The position numbers and the translations under genes were made by a program. The notes under the pieces were generated by a model. The model did not search any database. It was given only the letters and a program-made list of their open reading frames with translations, and was not told the origin of the DNA. This document shows, piece after piece, positions 52,581-62,580 of a stretch of DNA of 64,000 bases. Source of the stretch: an uncultured Oscillospiraceae bacterium. GTDB taxonomy: Bacteria; Bacillota; Clostridia; Oscillospirales; Oscillospiraceae. Numbering within the stretch: position 1 is the first letter of the stretch; each line of letters opens with the position of its first letter. The stretch is from positions 10,969 through 74,968 of the forward strand of contig CAKTPO010000010.1 in the NCBI GenBank assembly GCA_934591845.1, read 5' to 3'.

Positions 52581-53391
52581 GTCCCTGCTGCTCAGCACCC
52601 CCTACCTTGTGTGGATGGTGGTGTTTACCCTGATCCCTCTGGGGGTGGTGGCTTACTACGCTCTGACAGACCCCTCTACCGGGGCCTTCTCCCTGGGGAA
52701 CATCAAAAACCTGGGCATGTATATGCCGGTGCTGTGGAAGTCCATAGTCTACTCCCTGGTGTCGGCCATCATCTGCCTGGTGCTGGGCTATCCCGTGGCC
52801 TACTTTATTGCCCACTGCGGCCACACCACCCAGAAGTTTCTGTACATGCTGGTGATGCTGCCCATGTGCATGAGCTTTTTGCTGCGGACCCTGGCCTGGG
52901 TGGGGCTATTGCAGGATACGGGTATTATCAATTCGCTTCTGGTGCGGCTGGGTCTTCCCCGGCTGACCCTCATCCGTACCCCGGCGGCGGTGGTGCTGGG
53001 CATGGTGTATAACTACCTGCCCTATATGATCCTGCCCCTCTACGCCACAATTCTGAAAATCGACCGGCGGCTGATCGAGGCGGCGGAGGATTTGGGCTGC
53101 ACCCCCAGTCAGACCTTCTGCCGGGTGATCTTGCCGCTCAGCATGCCCGGCATTCTCTCCGGCATGACCATGGTCTTTGTACCGGCGGTGTCCACCTTCT
53201 ATATTTCCCAAAAACTGGGCGGCACCGACACGGTGCTGATCGGCGACGTGATCGAACGCCAGTTCAAGCAGGGCAACAACCCCAACTTGGGCGCGGCCCT
53301 CAGCCTGGTGCTGATGCTGCTGGTCTTCGTATGCACCGGCATTATGAACCGCTTCGGCGGTGACGAGGCGGAAGGCGGTGTGGTGGTATGA
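52567..53391 (+). CDS. potB: spermidine/putrescine ABC transporter permease
   Basis: A 274-residue permease with six helices. The coupling motif [26 protein letters not shown] is near residue 175. Start at 52567 is preferred (GGAGG 9 bp upstream) over an ATG at 52558 that abuts the ribosome binding site. It overlaps potA by 14 bp and potC by ATGA. Confidence 0.93.
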   Translation: MKKTKSLLLSTPYLVWMVVFTLIPLGVVAYYALTDPSTGAFSLGNIKNLGMYMPVLWKSIVYSLVSAIICLVLGYPVAYFIAHCGHTTQKFLYMLVMLPMCMSFLLRTLAWVGLLQDTGIINSLLVRLGLPRLTLIRTPAAVVLGMVYNYLPYMILPLYATILKIDRRLIEAAEDLGCTPSQTFCRVILPLSMPGILSGMTMVFVPAVSTFYISQKLGGTDTVLIGDVIERQFKQGNNPNLGAALSLVLMLLVFVCTGIMNRFGGDEAEGGVVV

Positions 53392-54200
53392 AAAGAGCCA
53401 ACCGGATCATGACGATCCTGATTTTCATTTTCCTCTATATCCCTATGGCGGTGCTGGTGGTGGCCTCCTTTAATACCGGCAAGGACATCACCCAGTTCCA
53501 GGGCTTTACCCTGAACCAGTATCAGCGGCTGTTCCAGGACCGGAGCCTATTAAAGCTTCTGGGGAACTCCCTGTTTGTGTCCATTCTGGCAAGCCTCATT
53601 GCCACCGTTTTCGGCACCGTTTCCGCCGTGGGCATTCACAACCTGAATCCCCAAATGCGGAAAGTGGCCATGACCCTGACGGACATCCCTATGACAAACC
53701 CGGATATCGTTACCGGTGTGTCCCTGAGTTTGCTGTTCGTCTTTGTAGGTACGAAGATGCTGGGCCAGCGGAACAGCCTGACCTTCTGGACGCTGCTCAT
53801 TGCCCACGTGACTTTTAACCTACCCTACGTGATCTTAAACGTCATGCCCAAGCTCAAGCAGATGGATGCCTCCCTGACGGATGCGGCCATGGATTTGGGC
53901 TGCACCCCTTGGCAGGCCTTTTACCGGGTGACCCTCCATGAGATCATGCCCGGCGTAGCCTCCGGTGCCATCATGGCCTTTACCATGAGTCTGGATGACT
54001 TCGTCATCAGCTATTTTGTGACGGGTCTGGATTTTGTCACCCTGCCTGTGGAAATCTATTCCTACACCAAAAAGCCCATCCAGCCCAAAATCTACGCCAT
54101 GTTTACCCTGCTGTTCCTGCTGATTTTCCTGCTGATGACTGCCATGAATCTCATGCAGCTGGCCGCCGACCGGAAAAAGGTAGCAAGCCGGGGCAAATAA
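53388..54200 (+). CDS. potC: spermidine/putrescine ABC transporter permease
   Basis: A 270-residue permease, six helices, with coupling motif DAAMDLGCTPWQAFYRVTLHEIMPGV. MSLDDFVISYFVTG is characteristic of PotC. Coupled to potB by overlap; potD follows after 45 bp. Confidence 0.93.
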   Translation: MKRANRIMTILIFIFLYIPMAVLVVASFNTGKDITQFQGFTLNQYQRLFQDRSLLKLLGNSLFVSILASLIATVFGTVSAVGIHNLNPQMRKVAMTLTDIPMTNPDIVTGVSLSLLFVFVGTKMLGQRNSLTFWTLLIAHVTFNLPYVILNVMPKLKQMDASLTDAAMDLGCTPWQAFYRVTLHEIMPGVASGAIMAFTMSLDDFVISYFVTGLDFVTLPVEIYSYTKKPIQPKIYAMFTLLFLLIFLLMTAMNLMQLAADRKKVASRGK

Positions 54201-54245
54201 AAAATCAAAAACCAACTACTATCTTATACAATGGAGAAAAAGTCT

Positions 54246-55316
54246 ATGAAAAAGTTTATTTCCGCTTTCCTTGTCCTGACCCTTGTCGCTTGCCTGTTTG
54301 CCGGCTGCGGCAAGTCCGAAGATGTGACCGTCATCAATGTTTACAACTGGGGCCAGTATATCTCCGAGGGAGATGAGGGCTCCATCGATGTGATTGCCGA
54401 GTTCGAGAAGAAGTACCCCAACATCAAGGTTCAGTATTCCACCTTTGATTCCAACGAGACCATGTATGCCAAGCTGAAAAACGGCGGCATCACCGTGGAC
54501 GTGGTGTTCCCCTCCGACTATATGATCGGCCGGATGCGCCAGGAAGGGATGCTGCTGGAGCTGAACTACGACAACATCCCCAACGCCCAGTATATTGACG
54601 ATGCCTACCGGGGCCTGGCCTTTGACCCGGAGAACAAGTTCTCCGTACCCTACACCTGGGGTACCGTGGGCATCATCTACAACAGCAAGTACGTCAAGGA
54701 AGAGGACGTTACCGGTTGGGAACTGCTGTGGAACCCCAGCTACGCCGGCAAAATCCTGATGTTCGACAACTCCCGGGATGCTTTCGGCATTGCCCAGTAT
54801 ATGCTGGGTTACAGCGTCAACTCCACGGATTCCGCTGAACTCCAGGCCTGTGCCGACAAGCTGGCAGAGCAGAAGCCCGTGGTGCAGCAGTACGTCATGG
54901 ACCAAATTTTTGATGCCATGGAAAACGAGGAGGCCTGGATCGCCCCCTACTACGCAGGTGACTACCTGACCATGGTAGAGGAAAACCCGGACCTGCGGTT
55001 CTTCCGTCCCGCAGACCAGGGCTACAACATCTTTGTAGACGGCATCTGCATCCCCACCTGCGCCAAGGAAAAGGAAGCCGCCGAGACCTTCATCAACTTC
55101 CTGATTGACCCGGAGATCTGCGCCCAGAACCTGGACTTCCTGGGCTACAGCGTACCGGAAACCGAGGCCAAGCAGTACCTGGATGCGGAATTGGTTGCCA
55201 ACGAGGTTGCCTACCCCTCCCAGGAGGAACTGCGCAACGCCACCTCCTTTGACTTCCTGCCGGAGGAGACCTCCCGCGAGATGGAAAGCCTGTTTATGAC
55301 CGTCCGGAACGGCTAA
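54246..55316 (+). CDS. potD: spermidine/putrescine-binding lipoprotein
   Basis: A 356-residue lipoprotein with lipobox LFAGC (Cys about residue 20). The mature N-terminus VINVYNWGQYI is a hallmark of PotD/PotF proteins. The start at 54246 has GGAGAAA upstream. Captures polyamines for PotABC. Confidence 0.93.
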   Translation: MKKFISAFLVLTLVACLFAGCGKSEDVTVINVYNWGQYISEGDEGSIDVIAEFEKKYPNIKVQYSTFDSNETMYAKLKNGGITVDVVFPSDYMIGRMRQEGMLLELNYDNIPNAQYIDDAYRGLAFDPENKFSVPYTWGTVGIIYNSKYVKEEDVTGWELLWNPSYAGKILMFDNSRDAFGIAQYMLGYSVNSTDSAELQACADKLAEQKPVVQQYVMDQIFDAMENEEAWIAPYYAGDYLTMVEENPDLRFFRPADQGYNIFVDGICIPTCAKEKEAAETFINFLIDPEICAQNLDFLGYSVPETEAKQYLDAELVANEVAYPSQEELRNATSFDFLPEETSREMESLFMTVRNG

Positions 55317-55328
55317 GCAAAAATAGAA

Positions 55329-55364
55329 ACAGACCGCATCTGGATTTTTCCGGATGCGGTCTGT
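55329..55364. terminator. terminator between potD and the FmdE gene
   Basis: ACAGACCGCATC pairs with GATGCGGTCTGT, followed by TTTTCTTG on the plus strand; A-rich flanks let it also end the convergent operon. Confidence 0.88.
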
Positions 55365-55372
55365 TTTCTTGT

Positions 55373-55903
55373 TTATACGTTGAACCGGTCGTAGCTGTCG
55401 TAGCAGTCCAGGCAGAGCTTTTTGCCTCCGGCCAGGCGGATCCAGTTGGCTCCGGTGGTTTCGCCGCAGCAGTCGCAGACGTAGGAGTCAAAGAGTCGGG
55501 CATGTTCCGGAAGTTGGAGTTTCGGCTCGCTCACGGTGAACATTTCCTCGTTGGAACATTGGTGGTAGTATTCAAAGGATTCCTCCCGGCTCATGTCCCG
55601 GGGCTTGGGGTTCAGCATCAGCCGGACGGCCTTGCCGGTTTTCCGGTTGTAGAAGCTGAATGCCTGTTTGCCCCGCATGTGAAACAGCAGGTTGCCCTTG
55701 CCCACGCTGCATCCCAGAATGGCCTGAATGGCATCCACGCCGCAGGCATCGTTTTCCGTGATACACACCACCTGCTCGTCCTTGGAGAAGGTCAGTTCCA
55801 GCAGGTCTATGGCGTACAATGCCGCCCGATAGCCAATGGTGAGGCCGGGACACACATGGCCGTGAAAGGCCGCGGCTTTTTCCCAGAGTTGTTGTTTATC
55901 CAT
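55373..55903 (-). CDS. FmdE family protein
   Basis: A 176-residue protein. The N-terminal FmdE domain shows FHGHVCPGLTIGYRAA and TENDACGVDAIQAILGCSVGKGNL, whose Cys and His bind metal. A C-terminal zinc ribbon has CDCC and CLDC. Members are often beside metal, molybdate or cofactor transporters; the original archaeal FmdE is linked to formylmethanofuran dehydrogenase. It is the last gene of the FecBCD-type operon, 12 bp after the ATPase, suggesting a role in use or sensing of the imported metal. Confidence 0.88.
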   Translation of the reverse strand: MDKQQLWEKAAAFHGHVCPGLTIGYRAALYAIDLLELTFSKDEQVVCITENDACGVDAIQAILGCSVGKGNLLFHMRGKQAFSFYNRKTGKAVRLMLNPKPRDMSREESFEYYHQCSNEEMFTVSEPKLQLPEHARLFDSYVCDCCGETTGANWIRLAGGKKLCLDCYDSYDRFNV

Positions 55904-55915
55904 AGGTAATTCTCC

Positions 55916-56665
55916 TTATTCAATAATAGCAAATTTCTTGCCCTGGTGGGTGATGATGCTGGCATCAATGCCGTAAACGTCCCGGAGGGACTGCTGGGTG
56001 ATGATGGACTGGTCGCCGTAGTCGTAAACCAGCCCGTCCTTGACGAACAGGAACCGGTTGCAGAACCGCAGAGCCAGATTCAGGTCGTGGATGACCACCA
56101 GCACGGTAATGCCATGCTCCTGGGCCATTTCCCGGACCAGCTTCATCATTTCGTACTGATTTCGGGGGTCTAAGTTGCTGGTGGGTTCGTCCAGCAGGAG
56201 GATTTTGGGCTGCTGCACAAAGGCCCGGGCCAGCATGACCTTCTGTGCCTCGCCGCCGCTGAGTTCATTGATGTAGCGAAGCTTAAAATCCGCCATGCCG
56301 ATGCGCTCCAGCATTTCATCGCACAGATCATAGTCTTCCTTCACAAGGCCCCATTTCATATAGGGCTTTCGGCCCAGAAGCACCGCATCATAGACGGTGG
56401 TCTGGCTCATTTCGTTTTTCTGGGCCACATAGGCAATGGTCCGGGCGGTTTCCTGACGGCTCATCTGGAAAACATTGGCCCCGTCTACCAGGACAGAACC
56501 GCTGTTGGGATTGCGGATTTTGTTCAGACAGGTGATCAGGGTGGATTTGCCTGCACCGTTGTTGCCCAGAATGCCCACGCAGTCTCCGGGCTGGGCGGTG
56601 AAAGAGATGTCCTTGAGAACCTGGTGCTTGCCGTAGGCATAGGAAATGTGCTGCAGCTCGATCAT
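55916..56665 (-). CDS. iron/cobalamin-type ABC transporter ATP-binding protein
   Basis: A 249-residue ATPase of the FecE/BtuD type: Walker A GNNGAGKST, signature LSGGEAQKVMLARA, Walker B LLLDEPTSNLD. It overlaps the permease stop in ATGA. Partner of the permease and lipoprotein upstream. Confidence 0.93.
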   Translation of the reverse strand: MIELQHISYAYGKHQVLKDISFTAQPGDCVGILGNNGAGKSTLITCLNKIRNPNSGSVLVDGANVFQMSRQETARTIAYVAQKNEMSQTTVYDAVLLGRKPYMKWGLVKEDYDLCDEMLERIGMADFKLRYINELSGGEAQKVMLARAFVQQPKILLLDEPTSNLDPRNQYEMMKLVREMAQEHGITVLVVIHDLNLALRFCNRFLFVKDGLVYDYGDQSIITQQSLRDVYGIDASIITHQGKKFAIIE

Positions 56666-57744
56666 CTCTCGCCCCTCCTTTTGAAAATCATGTACAGGAA
56701 CATTGGCGCACCCAGGAAGGAGGTCAGGGCACCGATGGGCAGAATGCTGGGCGAGACCACAATGCGGGAGGCAAGCTCTGACAGCACCAGGATCACGGAA
56801 CCCATAAGGGCTGAGGCGGGGATCAGGAACCGGTGGTCATTGCCCACGAATTTGCGAACCATGTGGGGGGCCACCAGGCCGATAAAGCTGATGCAGCCCA
56901 CAAAGGCGGTGGAGACTGCCGCCATCAAAGAGCAGAAAGCCATGCTCACCAGGGTCAGCCGGTCTACGGGAACGCCCAGGCTTTTGGCGGTATCCGGCCC
57001 GCTTTCCATGGCGTTGAAATTCCAGCGATTCCCCAGAAAGTACAGCAGAGACACCAAGGTGATGGAAAAAATCAGCCCGATCTCCCGCCAGCTAGCCCGG
57101 CCCAAATCGCCAAAGGTCCAGTAGACCACCGAGGCGACTTTCACGTCATCGGCAAAATACTGCACAATGGTGGTGCCGCCGCTGAACAGAGAACTAAGGG
57201 CCACACCGGCCAGTACCATGGTGGCCGGTGTGACTTTGGCGATCCGGGACAGGCCCAGAATGATCACGGTGGTGAGAAAGCCGCCGGCAAAGGCGCAGAG
57301 GGTGACCATATAGGGGTTGGTAATGGACACCGCCGCTGCAGCAGAGGTGCTGGAATTCACCTGGGCCCCGGCATCAAGACAAACGATGGCAAAGGCCGCA
57401 CCAAAGGAGGCACCCTGAGAAACGCCCAGGGTGGAGGAGGAGGCCAGGGGATTGCGCAGGACGTTCTGCATAATGCAGCCCGCCAGGGCCAGTGCGGCCC
57501 CTACCACCACGCCGGTGACGATGCGGGGCATACGGATGTTCCAGACAATGGTGGCGGCCTTTTTGGTGCCGCGGCCTACCAGTGCCGCCAGAATTTCCCC
57601 CACAGTCAGACCGGAGGAGCCAACGGAGATGGAAACCACCATGCACACCGCCAGAATCACTACCAGGGCAAGAAGCACCAGCCATTTTTTTAGAATGTAC
57701 CCACGGTAGGAATTTTTCAATTCCAGGTCGTTACGCTTGTCCAT
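56662..57744 (-). CDS. FecCD-family ABC transporter permease
   Basis: A 360-residue permease with about ten helices. SLGVSQGASFGAAFAIV and GFIGLVAPHMVRxxxGxDHR-like (here GCISFIGLVAPHMVRKFVGNDHR) are family signatures. It forms a homodimer with the ATPase. It is 8 bp downstream of the binding-protein gene. Confidence 0.93.
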   Translation of the reverse strand: MDKRNDLELKNSYRGYILKKWLVLLALVVILAVCMVVSISVGSSGLTVGEILAALVGRGTKKAATIVWNIRMPRIVTGVVVGAALALAGCIMQNVLRNPLASSSTLGVSQGASFGAAFAIVCLDAGAQVNSSTSAAAAVSITNPYMVTLCAFAGGFLTTVIILGLSRIAKVTPATMVLAGVALSSLFSGGTTIVQYFADDVKVASVVYWTFGDLGRASWREIGLIFSITLVSLLYFLGNRWNFNAMESGPDTAKSLGVPVDRLTLVSMAFCSLMAAVSTAFVGCISFIGLVAPHMVRKFVGNDHRFLIPASALMGSVILVLSELASRIVVSPSILPIGALTSFLGAPMFLYMIFKRRGER

Positions 57745-57752
57745 GGCCTGCC

Positions 57753-58922
57753 TTATGCGCCCAGGGTCAGCTTGCCATAGTAAAGACCGTCGGCTTCCAT
57801 GTCGTCAAAGAAAGCGGTGCCCAGGAACTCCTCCATGATCTCCGTGCTTTTGGTCTTCATGTCGATGTCCGCAAACTGCTGGGGATACAGCACCTTTCCC
57901 GCAAAATAGGCGTTCATAATGCAGTAGGTGATGTTGGTGGAGTAGTTGTTAAAAGAGGGCATGGTGTAAACCTCGCCGTTCTGAACGGCGGTGAGGGCGT
58001 TAAAGAAGTCGGGGTTGGCCTTGTATTCCTCGTTGACCAGGTTCATGTTGCCCGGGTCCAGGAAAATCACATCCGGATCCCACTCGACTACCTTTTCCAG
58101 ATCCACTTCAAAGGCAGACCGTTCGCCGGTTTCATCGGCCACGTTCTTGGCATCAATGGCCAGGAAGGGGCCAAAGTTTGCGTAGGTACCCGCAAAGCCG
58201 TGGGCACCGGAGAACGTGACGGCACCGGTATAAACAGAGGGCTTGTCTTCCTCAGCAACACCGGAGGACCGTTCTTTCAGGTCTGCCTTGCAGGAGTCAA
58301 TGTAGGACAGCAGCTCCTGGCACCGCTCCTGGGTGCCAGTGAGTTCCGCGGTGAGCCGCAGGGAAGCGTACCAGTTTTCGTCAATGAAGTTGGAGCTGGG
58401 GGTGCGGATGCTGACCACGGGAATGCCGGTTTCGTTTTGCAGCTGCTCGGCGGCCTCCTGAACAAAGCAGGTCAGAATCACGTCGGGCATGACTTTCAGA
58501 ATTTCTTCGGGGTAGGCGGTGTAAGCCGTGCCGCCGCCCTTGCCAATGGAGGGCAGGTCCTTGAAAATGGCATAGTTGGCGTGGGCATAGTCCCGCTTGG
58601 TGGAGGTTTCGTAGTTCTTGTCGGTGTCCTCAACGCCCACCATCAGGTCGGTGGCATTCAGGTAGGAAACCATACGCAGGGCGTTGCTGCCGTTGCAGAT
58701 GATGGTGTTGATTTTGGTGGGGATCTCCACCTCACGGCCCAGCATGTCGGTGATGATCCGGGTTTCCGGGGCTTCCGTCTGGGTGTTTTCCGTGGCGGGA
58801 GCCTGGGTGACAGGGGCCTGGGTAGCGGAAGCCTGGGCGGCGGGGGTGCTGCCACAGGCGCACAGGCTCAGCACCATGGCGGCCAGAAGCAACAGGGCAG
58901 TGATCTTATTCGTCTTTTTCAT
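57753..58922 (-). CDS. metal/metallophore-binding lipoprotein
   Basis: A 389-residue lipoprotein with lipobox LCAC, an Ala/Thr/Gln-rich linker and a class III (helical-backbone) periplasmic binding domain beginning TRIITDMLGREVEIPTKINTIIC. This class binds iron-siderophore, haem, cobalamin or metal oxoanions. Several Cys in the linker region are not present apart from the lipobox. FmdE linkage makes molybdate/tungstate or a nickel/cobalt chelate possible alongside iron. Confidence 0.9.
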   Translation of the reverse strand: MKKTNKITALLLLAAMVLSLCACGSTPAAQASATQAPVTQAPATENTQTEAPETRIITDMLGREVEIPTKINTIICNGSNALRMVSYLNATDLMVGVEDTDKNYETSTKRDYAHANYAIFKDLPSIGKGGGTAYTAYPEEILKVMPDVILTCFVQEAAEQLQNETGIPVVSIRTPSSNFIDENWYASLRLTAELTGTQERCQELLSYIDSCKADLKERSSGVAEEDKPSVYTGAVTFSGAHGFAGTYANFGPFLAIDAKNVADETGERSAFEVDLEKVVEWDPDVIFLDPGNMNLVNEEYKANPDFFNALTAVQNGEVYTMPSFNNYSTNITYCIMNAYFAGKVLYPQQFADIDMKTKSTEIMEEFLGTAFFDDMEADGLYYGKLTLGA

Positions 58923-59640
58923 TTCTCGTTTCCTTTCTTTATTACACTACAGTCCATATCATGGTGACACGGGTGGTAGTTGTATACTCTTGTACCATGC
59001 CCTCCTGGGCCTGCGCGGTCACATAGTCCCGAATCAGCATCCGGTCAGTACACCGGGCATTATACGAAATACGGCCCCCGGCATGTCATTCCGAGCGAAC
59101 GCAGTGAGTCGAGGAATCTTCCCAAGTGGCAAGTTTTATCTTGTGGTTATTTCTTATCCCACGTGGTGGATTCCCCCACTCCGCTGACGCTACGGTCGGA
59201 ATGACACAATGGGGGGACGTGGCTGGTTTTTATCGGTAACAGTTCCGTCCTTTCGGGTGCGGAACGGCACATAGGCCGTTCCCTACGGTTTCGCTGGTAG
59301 GTGGGATTTTTCAACCAGGGTGTTCTAAGAACGGGCGGTGCAGTGTTGCGCATTATTGAAACAACAGGCGCAAAGGGGAACAAACCGAGTCTCACTGTAG
59401 GGAACGGCCTATGTGCCGTTCCGCTGCGTGGCAAATATAACCTGTGTAAACAAACCGGAACCACCTCCCGATATGTCATTCCGAGCGAACGCAGTGAGTC
59501 GAGGAATCTTCCCAAGTTGCAGATTTACCTTGTGGTGGTTTATTATCCAACGTGGTGGATTCCTCCACTCCGCTTACGCTCAAGGCCTGAATGACACAAT
59601 GGGGAACGTTGATCCCCCGAAAATTGTCAATTGTCAATTT
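58923..59640. repeat. mosaic repeat island upstream of the metal transporter
   Basis: Two ~120-bp GTCATTCC/GGAATGAC elements (59095-59205 and 59475-59595), two palindrome units (about 59259 and 59396), and a short heptad stretch (about 59621-59640). The first 100 bp upstream of the binding-protein gene may hold its promoter, but no strong match is visible. Confidence 0.82.
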
Positions 59641-59960
59641 TGCATAGATTGCATAGATAGGAACTACCGCGCCCTAGCTACCAAGCCGTGTGCGGTAGTT
59701 CCTGCAAGAAAGGGGTGGACAAAAAGAAGAAGCGGGGGTGATGGTTTCATTATATCAACTTCCCTTCCATACCGGAAGCCCCCCGGGGGGATAGCGGGGC
59801 GGGAAGCCCTGGGGGGATAGGCCGCCATAGGACGGAGGAATTTGGATGGTTGGCCTGTATTTTTATGTTTCTTGTCCAAAAAACCAGGGGAAAGTCCAGG
59901 ATAAATCCTTAAAAACTGTGAAATACCACCAATTATAACCCCCATAGGGGGTTGCACTTT
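59641..59960. other. non-coding stretch with hairpins
   Basis: GGAACTACCGC (59660-59670) pairs with GCGGTAGTTCC (59692-59702) across a 21-nt loop, preceded by two tandem TGCATAGAT units. AACCCCC/GGGGGTT lies at about 59937-59953. Runs such as CCCCCCGGGGGG near 59782 suggest degenerate repeat pieces. No gene is supported. Confidence 0.5.
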
Positions 59961-59970
59961 CGAAGGACAC

Positions 59971-60005
59971 AAAAAAGGCATAGCCCCCTTGCGGTAGGCT
60001 ATGCC
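59971..60005 (-). terminator. terminator of the feo operon
   Basis: On the minus strand GGCATAGCC pairs with GGCTATGCC, followed by TTTTTT, 20 bp after the small Cys-rich gene. Confidence 0.85.
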
Positions 60006-60025
60006 AGCGGTTTTCAAAAAGACGG

Positions 60026-60178
60026 TCATTTGGTTTTGCGGTCTTTAGGCTGCTTGGGACAGCTTCGGCACTGGCCGCAGCTGTCGCAGTCGCCGCCGCA
60101 CCCGTTTCGGGGGCGGCGCAAAACTGCGATGACACCCAAGACGATCAGCCCCAGCAGGAGGATGCTCTGCACATTCAT
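60026..60178 (-). CDS. FeoB-associated Cys-rich membrane protein
   Basis: A 50-residue protein with one N-terminal helix (SILLLGLIVLGVIAVL) and a C-terminus with CGGDCDSCGQCRSC, six Cys in 14 residues. Small proteins of this form encoded just after feoB are known as the FeoB-associated Cys-rich family and may help iron delivery. Only 4 bp separate it from feoB. Confidence 0.85.
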   Translation of the reverse strand: MNVQSILLLGLIVLGVIAVLRRPRNGCGGDCDSCGQCRSCPKQPKDRKTK

Positions 60179-60182
60179 AGGC

Positions 60183-62543
60183 TTACACCAGCCCAAAAAT
60201 CAGCCCCAGGCACCGCACCAGGAACGCTACCACCCAGGCAATGGCGCATTGGGTGAGGACGGTAAAGGCCGCTGCCTTGGTGCTGCCCATTTCCTGCCTG
60301 ACGGTGGAAATGGCGGCCACACAGGGGGTATACAGCAGGGTGAACACCAGGAATACCACCGCCGTATAGGGGCTAAAGAGGGTGGTAATGCGGCGCACGT
60401 CCCCGCCCAGGAGCAATGTCAGGGTGGAGACCATGCTCTCCTTGGCGGTAAAGCCGGTGATCAGGGCGGTGGAGGCCCGCCAATCCCCAAAGCCCAGAGG
60501 GGCAAAGATGGGGGCAATCAGGCTTCCCAGCAGGGCCAGGAGACTCTGCTCCGGTGTGGCGGCCACATTCAGACGGATGTCAAAGCTTTGCAGCACCCAG
60601 ATGATCACCGAGGCAGCAAAGATGATGGTAAATGCCTTTTGCACAAAGCCCTTGGCCTTTTCCCAAATCAGCTGGCCCACGCTTTTGGCACTGGGCAGAC
60701 GGTAGTTGGGCAGCTCCATGACAAAGGGTACCGGCTCGCCGGAAAAGCTGGTGTGCTTTAGGATGAGGGCATAGACAATGCCGCAGACAATGCCCAGCAG
60801 ATACAGCCCGATCATGGCCAGGGGCTGCAAGGCCCGGGGGAAGAATGCGGAGACCAGCATGGTATAAATGGGGAGCTTGGCGGAGCAGCTCATAAAGGGG
60901 GTCAGGAGAATGGTCATTTTCCGGTCCCGCTCACTGGAAAGGGTCCGGGTGGCCATGACCGCCGGGACAGAGCAGCCGAAGCCGATAAGCATCGGGACGA
61001 AGCTTCTGCCGGAGAGACCCAGCTTCCGCAAAGGCCTATCCATGACAAAGGCCACCCGGGCCATGTAGCCCGTGTCCTCCAAAATGGACAGGAAGAAAAA
61101 CAGGGTTACAATGGTGGGCAGAAAGCTTAAAACACTGCCCACACCGGCGCAAACGCCGTCTACCACCAAATCGTGAACCACAGGGTTGATTTGCCAGGCG
61201 GTAAGCCCTAAGTCGATCCAGTGGGTGACCCAGCCCACCCCCAGTTCCATGAGGTCTGACAAGGTACCGCCGATGACGCTGAACGTCATCACAAATACCA
61301 GGGCCATAATGCCTAAAAAGCAGGGGATGGCGGTATATTTGCCGGTGAGATACCGGTCAATGGCTATACTCCGCTTGTGTTCCTTGCTTTCATGGGGGCG
61401 CACCACGGTTTTTTTGCACAGGGTTTCCAAAAACTGGAAGCGCATATTGGCCATGGCGGCCTCCCGGTCCAGGCCGGTCTCCTGCTCCATAATGGACACC
61501 AGCTGCCCGAACGCCTGTTGCTTGTCCGGGGTCAGGTGAATTTTTTCTTCCATCAGCCGGTCCTGCTCCACCAGCTTGGTGGTGGCGAACCGGACGGGAA
61601 GTCCAGCCCTGCGGATGTCCGTTTCCAGCAGCATGGCAGCGGCGTGGATGCAGCGGTGGACGGCACCCACCGGGTCCTTGGGGTCGTCGCTTTCCAGGCA
61701 GAAGTCCACCCGCTGGGGCTTCTGCTGGGTCTGGGCCACGTAGAGGGCATGGTCAATGAGTTCGTCAATGCCCTCGTTCCGGGCGGCGGAGATGGGTACC
61801 ACGGGAATGCCCAGAATGTCCTCCAAGGCGTTGATTCTTACGGAGCCGCCGTTGGAGCGCACCTCGTCCATCATGTTGAGGGCCAGAACCATGGGGATTT
61901 CCAGCTCCATAAGCTGCATGGTCAGATACAGGTTCCGCTCAATGTTGGTGGCATCTACAATATTGATAATACCGCTGGGCCGGTCATTCATCAGAAAATC
62001 CCGGGTGACGATCTCCTCATTGGAGTAAGGGGACAGGGAGTAAATGCCCGGCAGGTCCGTTACCGTGGCCTCCGGGTGGTTGCGGATCAGGCCGTCTTTC
62101 CGGTCCACCGTGACACCGGGGAAATTGCCCACGTGCTGGTTGGCTCCCGTCAGCTGGTTGAACAGGGTGGTCTTGCCGCAGTTCTGGTTTCCTGCCAGGG
62201 CAAAGGTCAGGGGGCCTCCCTGCAAAGGTACCTCCCGGCCCAGACGGTTTTCACCCACACCGGGGTGGGGGATGGGCTGGATCCGGGGTTCCCGGCCATG
62301 GACGGGAATGGGGTCTAAATGGACGTTTTCAATTTCAATTTGCCGGGCATCCTCCAACCGCAGTGTCAGCTCATACCCCCGGAGGGTGATCTGAATGGGG
62401 TCGCCCATGGGGGCCACCTTTTGCAGCTGAACCTCGGTCTGGGGGGTCAGGCCCATATCCAGAAGATGATGCCGCAGTGCGCCGTCACCGCCAACACTGC
62501 GGATAAAAGCCGACTGCCCCGGTTTTAATTCATCCATTGTCAT
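60183..62543 (-). CDS. feoB: ferrous iron transporter, FeoA-FeoB fusion
   Basis: A 786-residue protein. Residues 1-75 form a FeoA (SH3-like) domain (LKPGQSAFIRSVGGDGALRHHLLDMG). The GTPase domain (about 115-280) has GNQNCGKTT (G1), DLPGIYSL (G3) and NMMDE (G4). About eight or more helices follow, including the Gate motifs (FVPMLIGFGCSVPAVMATRTL). The start at 62543 has GAGGTG upstream; longer readings run into the divergent rpe gene. It imports Fe(II) under low oxygen. Confidence 0.94.
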   Translation of the reverse strand: MTMDELKPGQSAFIRSVGGDGALRHHLLDMGLTPQTEVQLQKVAPMGDPIQITLRGYELTLRLEDARQIEIENVHLDPIPVHGREPRIQPIPHPGVGENRLGREVPLQGGPLTFALAGNQNCGKTTLFNQLTGANQHVGNFPGVTVDRKDGLIRNHPEATVTDLPGIYSLSPYSNEEIVTRDFLMNDRPSGIINIVDATNIERNLYLTMQLMELEIPMVLALNMMDEVRSNGGSVRINALEDILGIPVVPISAARNEGIDELIDHALYVAQTQQKPQRVDFCLESDDPKDPVGAVHRCIHAAAMLLETDIRRAGLPVRFATTKLVEQDRLMEEKIHLTPDKQQAFGQLVSIMEQETGLDREAAMANMRFQFLETLCKKTVVRPHESKEHKRSIAIDRYLTGKYTAIPCFLGIMALVFVMTFSVIGGTLSDLMELGVGWVTHWIDLGLTAWQINPVVHDLVVDGVCAGVGSVLSFLPTIVTLFFFLSILEDTGYMARVAFVMDRPLRKLGLSGRSFVPMLIGFGCSVPAVMATRTLSSERDRKMTILLTPFMSCSAKLPIYTMLVSAFFPRALQPLAMIGLYLLGIVCGIVYALILKHTSFSGEPVPFVMELPNYRLPSAKSVGQLIWEKAKGFVQKAFTIIFAASVIIWVLQSFDIRLNVAATPEQSLLALLGSLIAPIFAPLGFGDWRASTALITGFTAKESMVSTLTLLLGGDVRRITTLFSPYTAVVFLVFTLLYTPCVAAISTVRQEMGSTKAAAFTVLTQCAIAWVVAFLVRCLGLIFGLV

Positions 62544-62580
62544 AGTCTTCACCTCAAGTGATAATTTCTCATTTGCTTGC

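Noticed and set aside
59414-59820. 135-residue open frame after the repeat island
   Set aside because: It spans the ~120-bp repeat and a hairpin, has no ribosome binding site and no recognisable domain.
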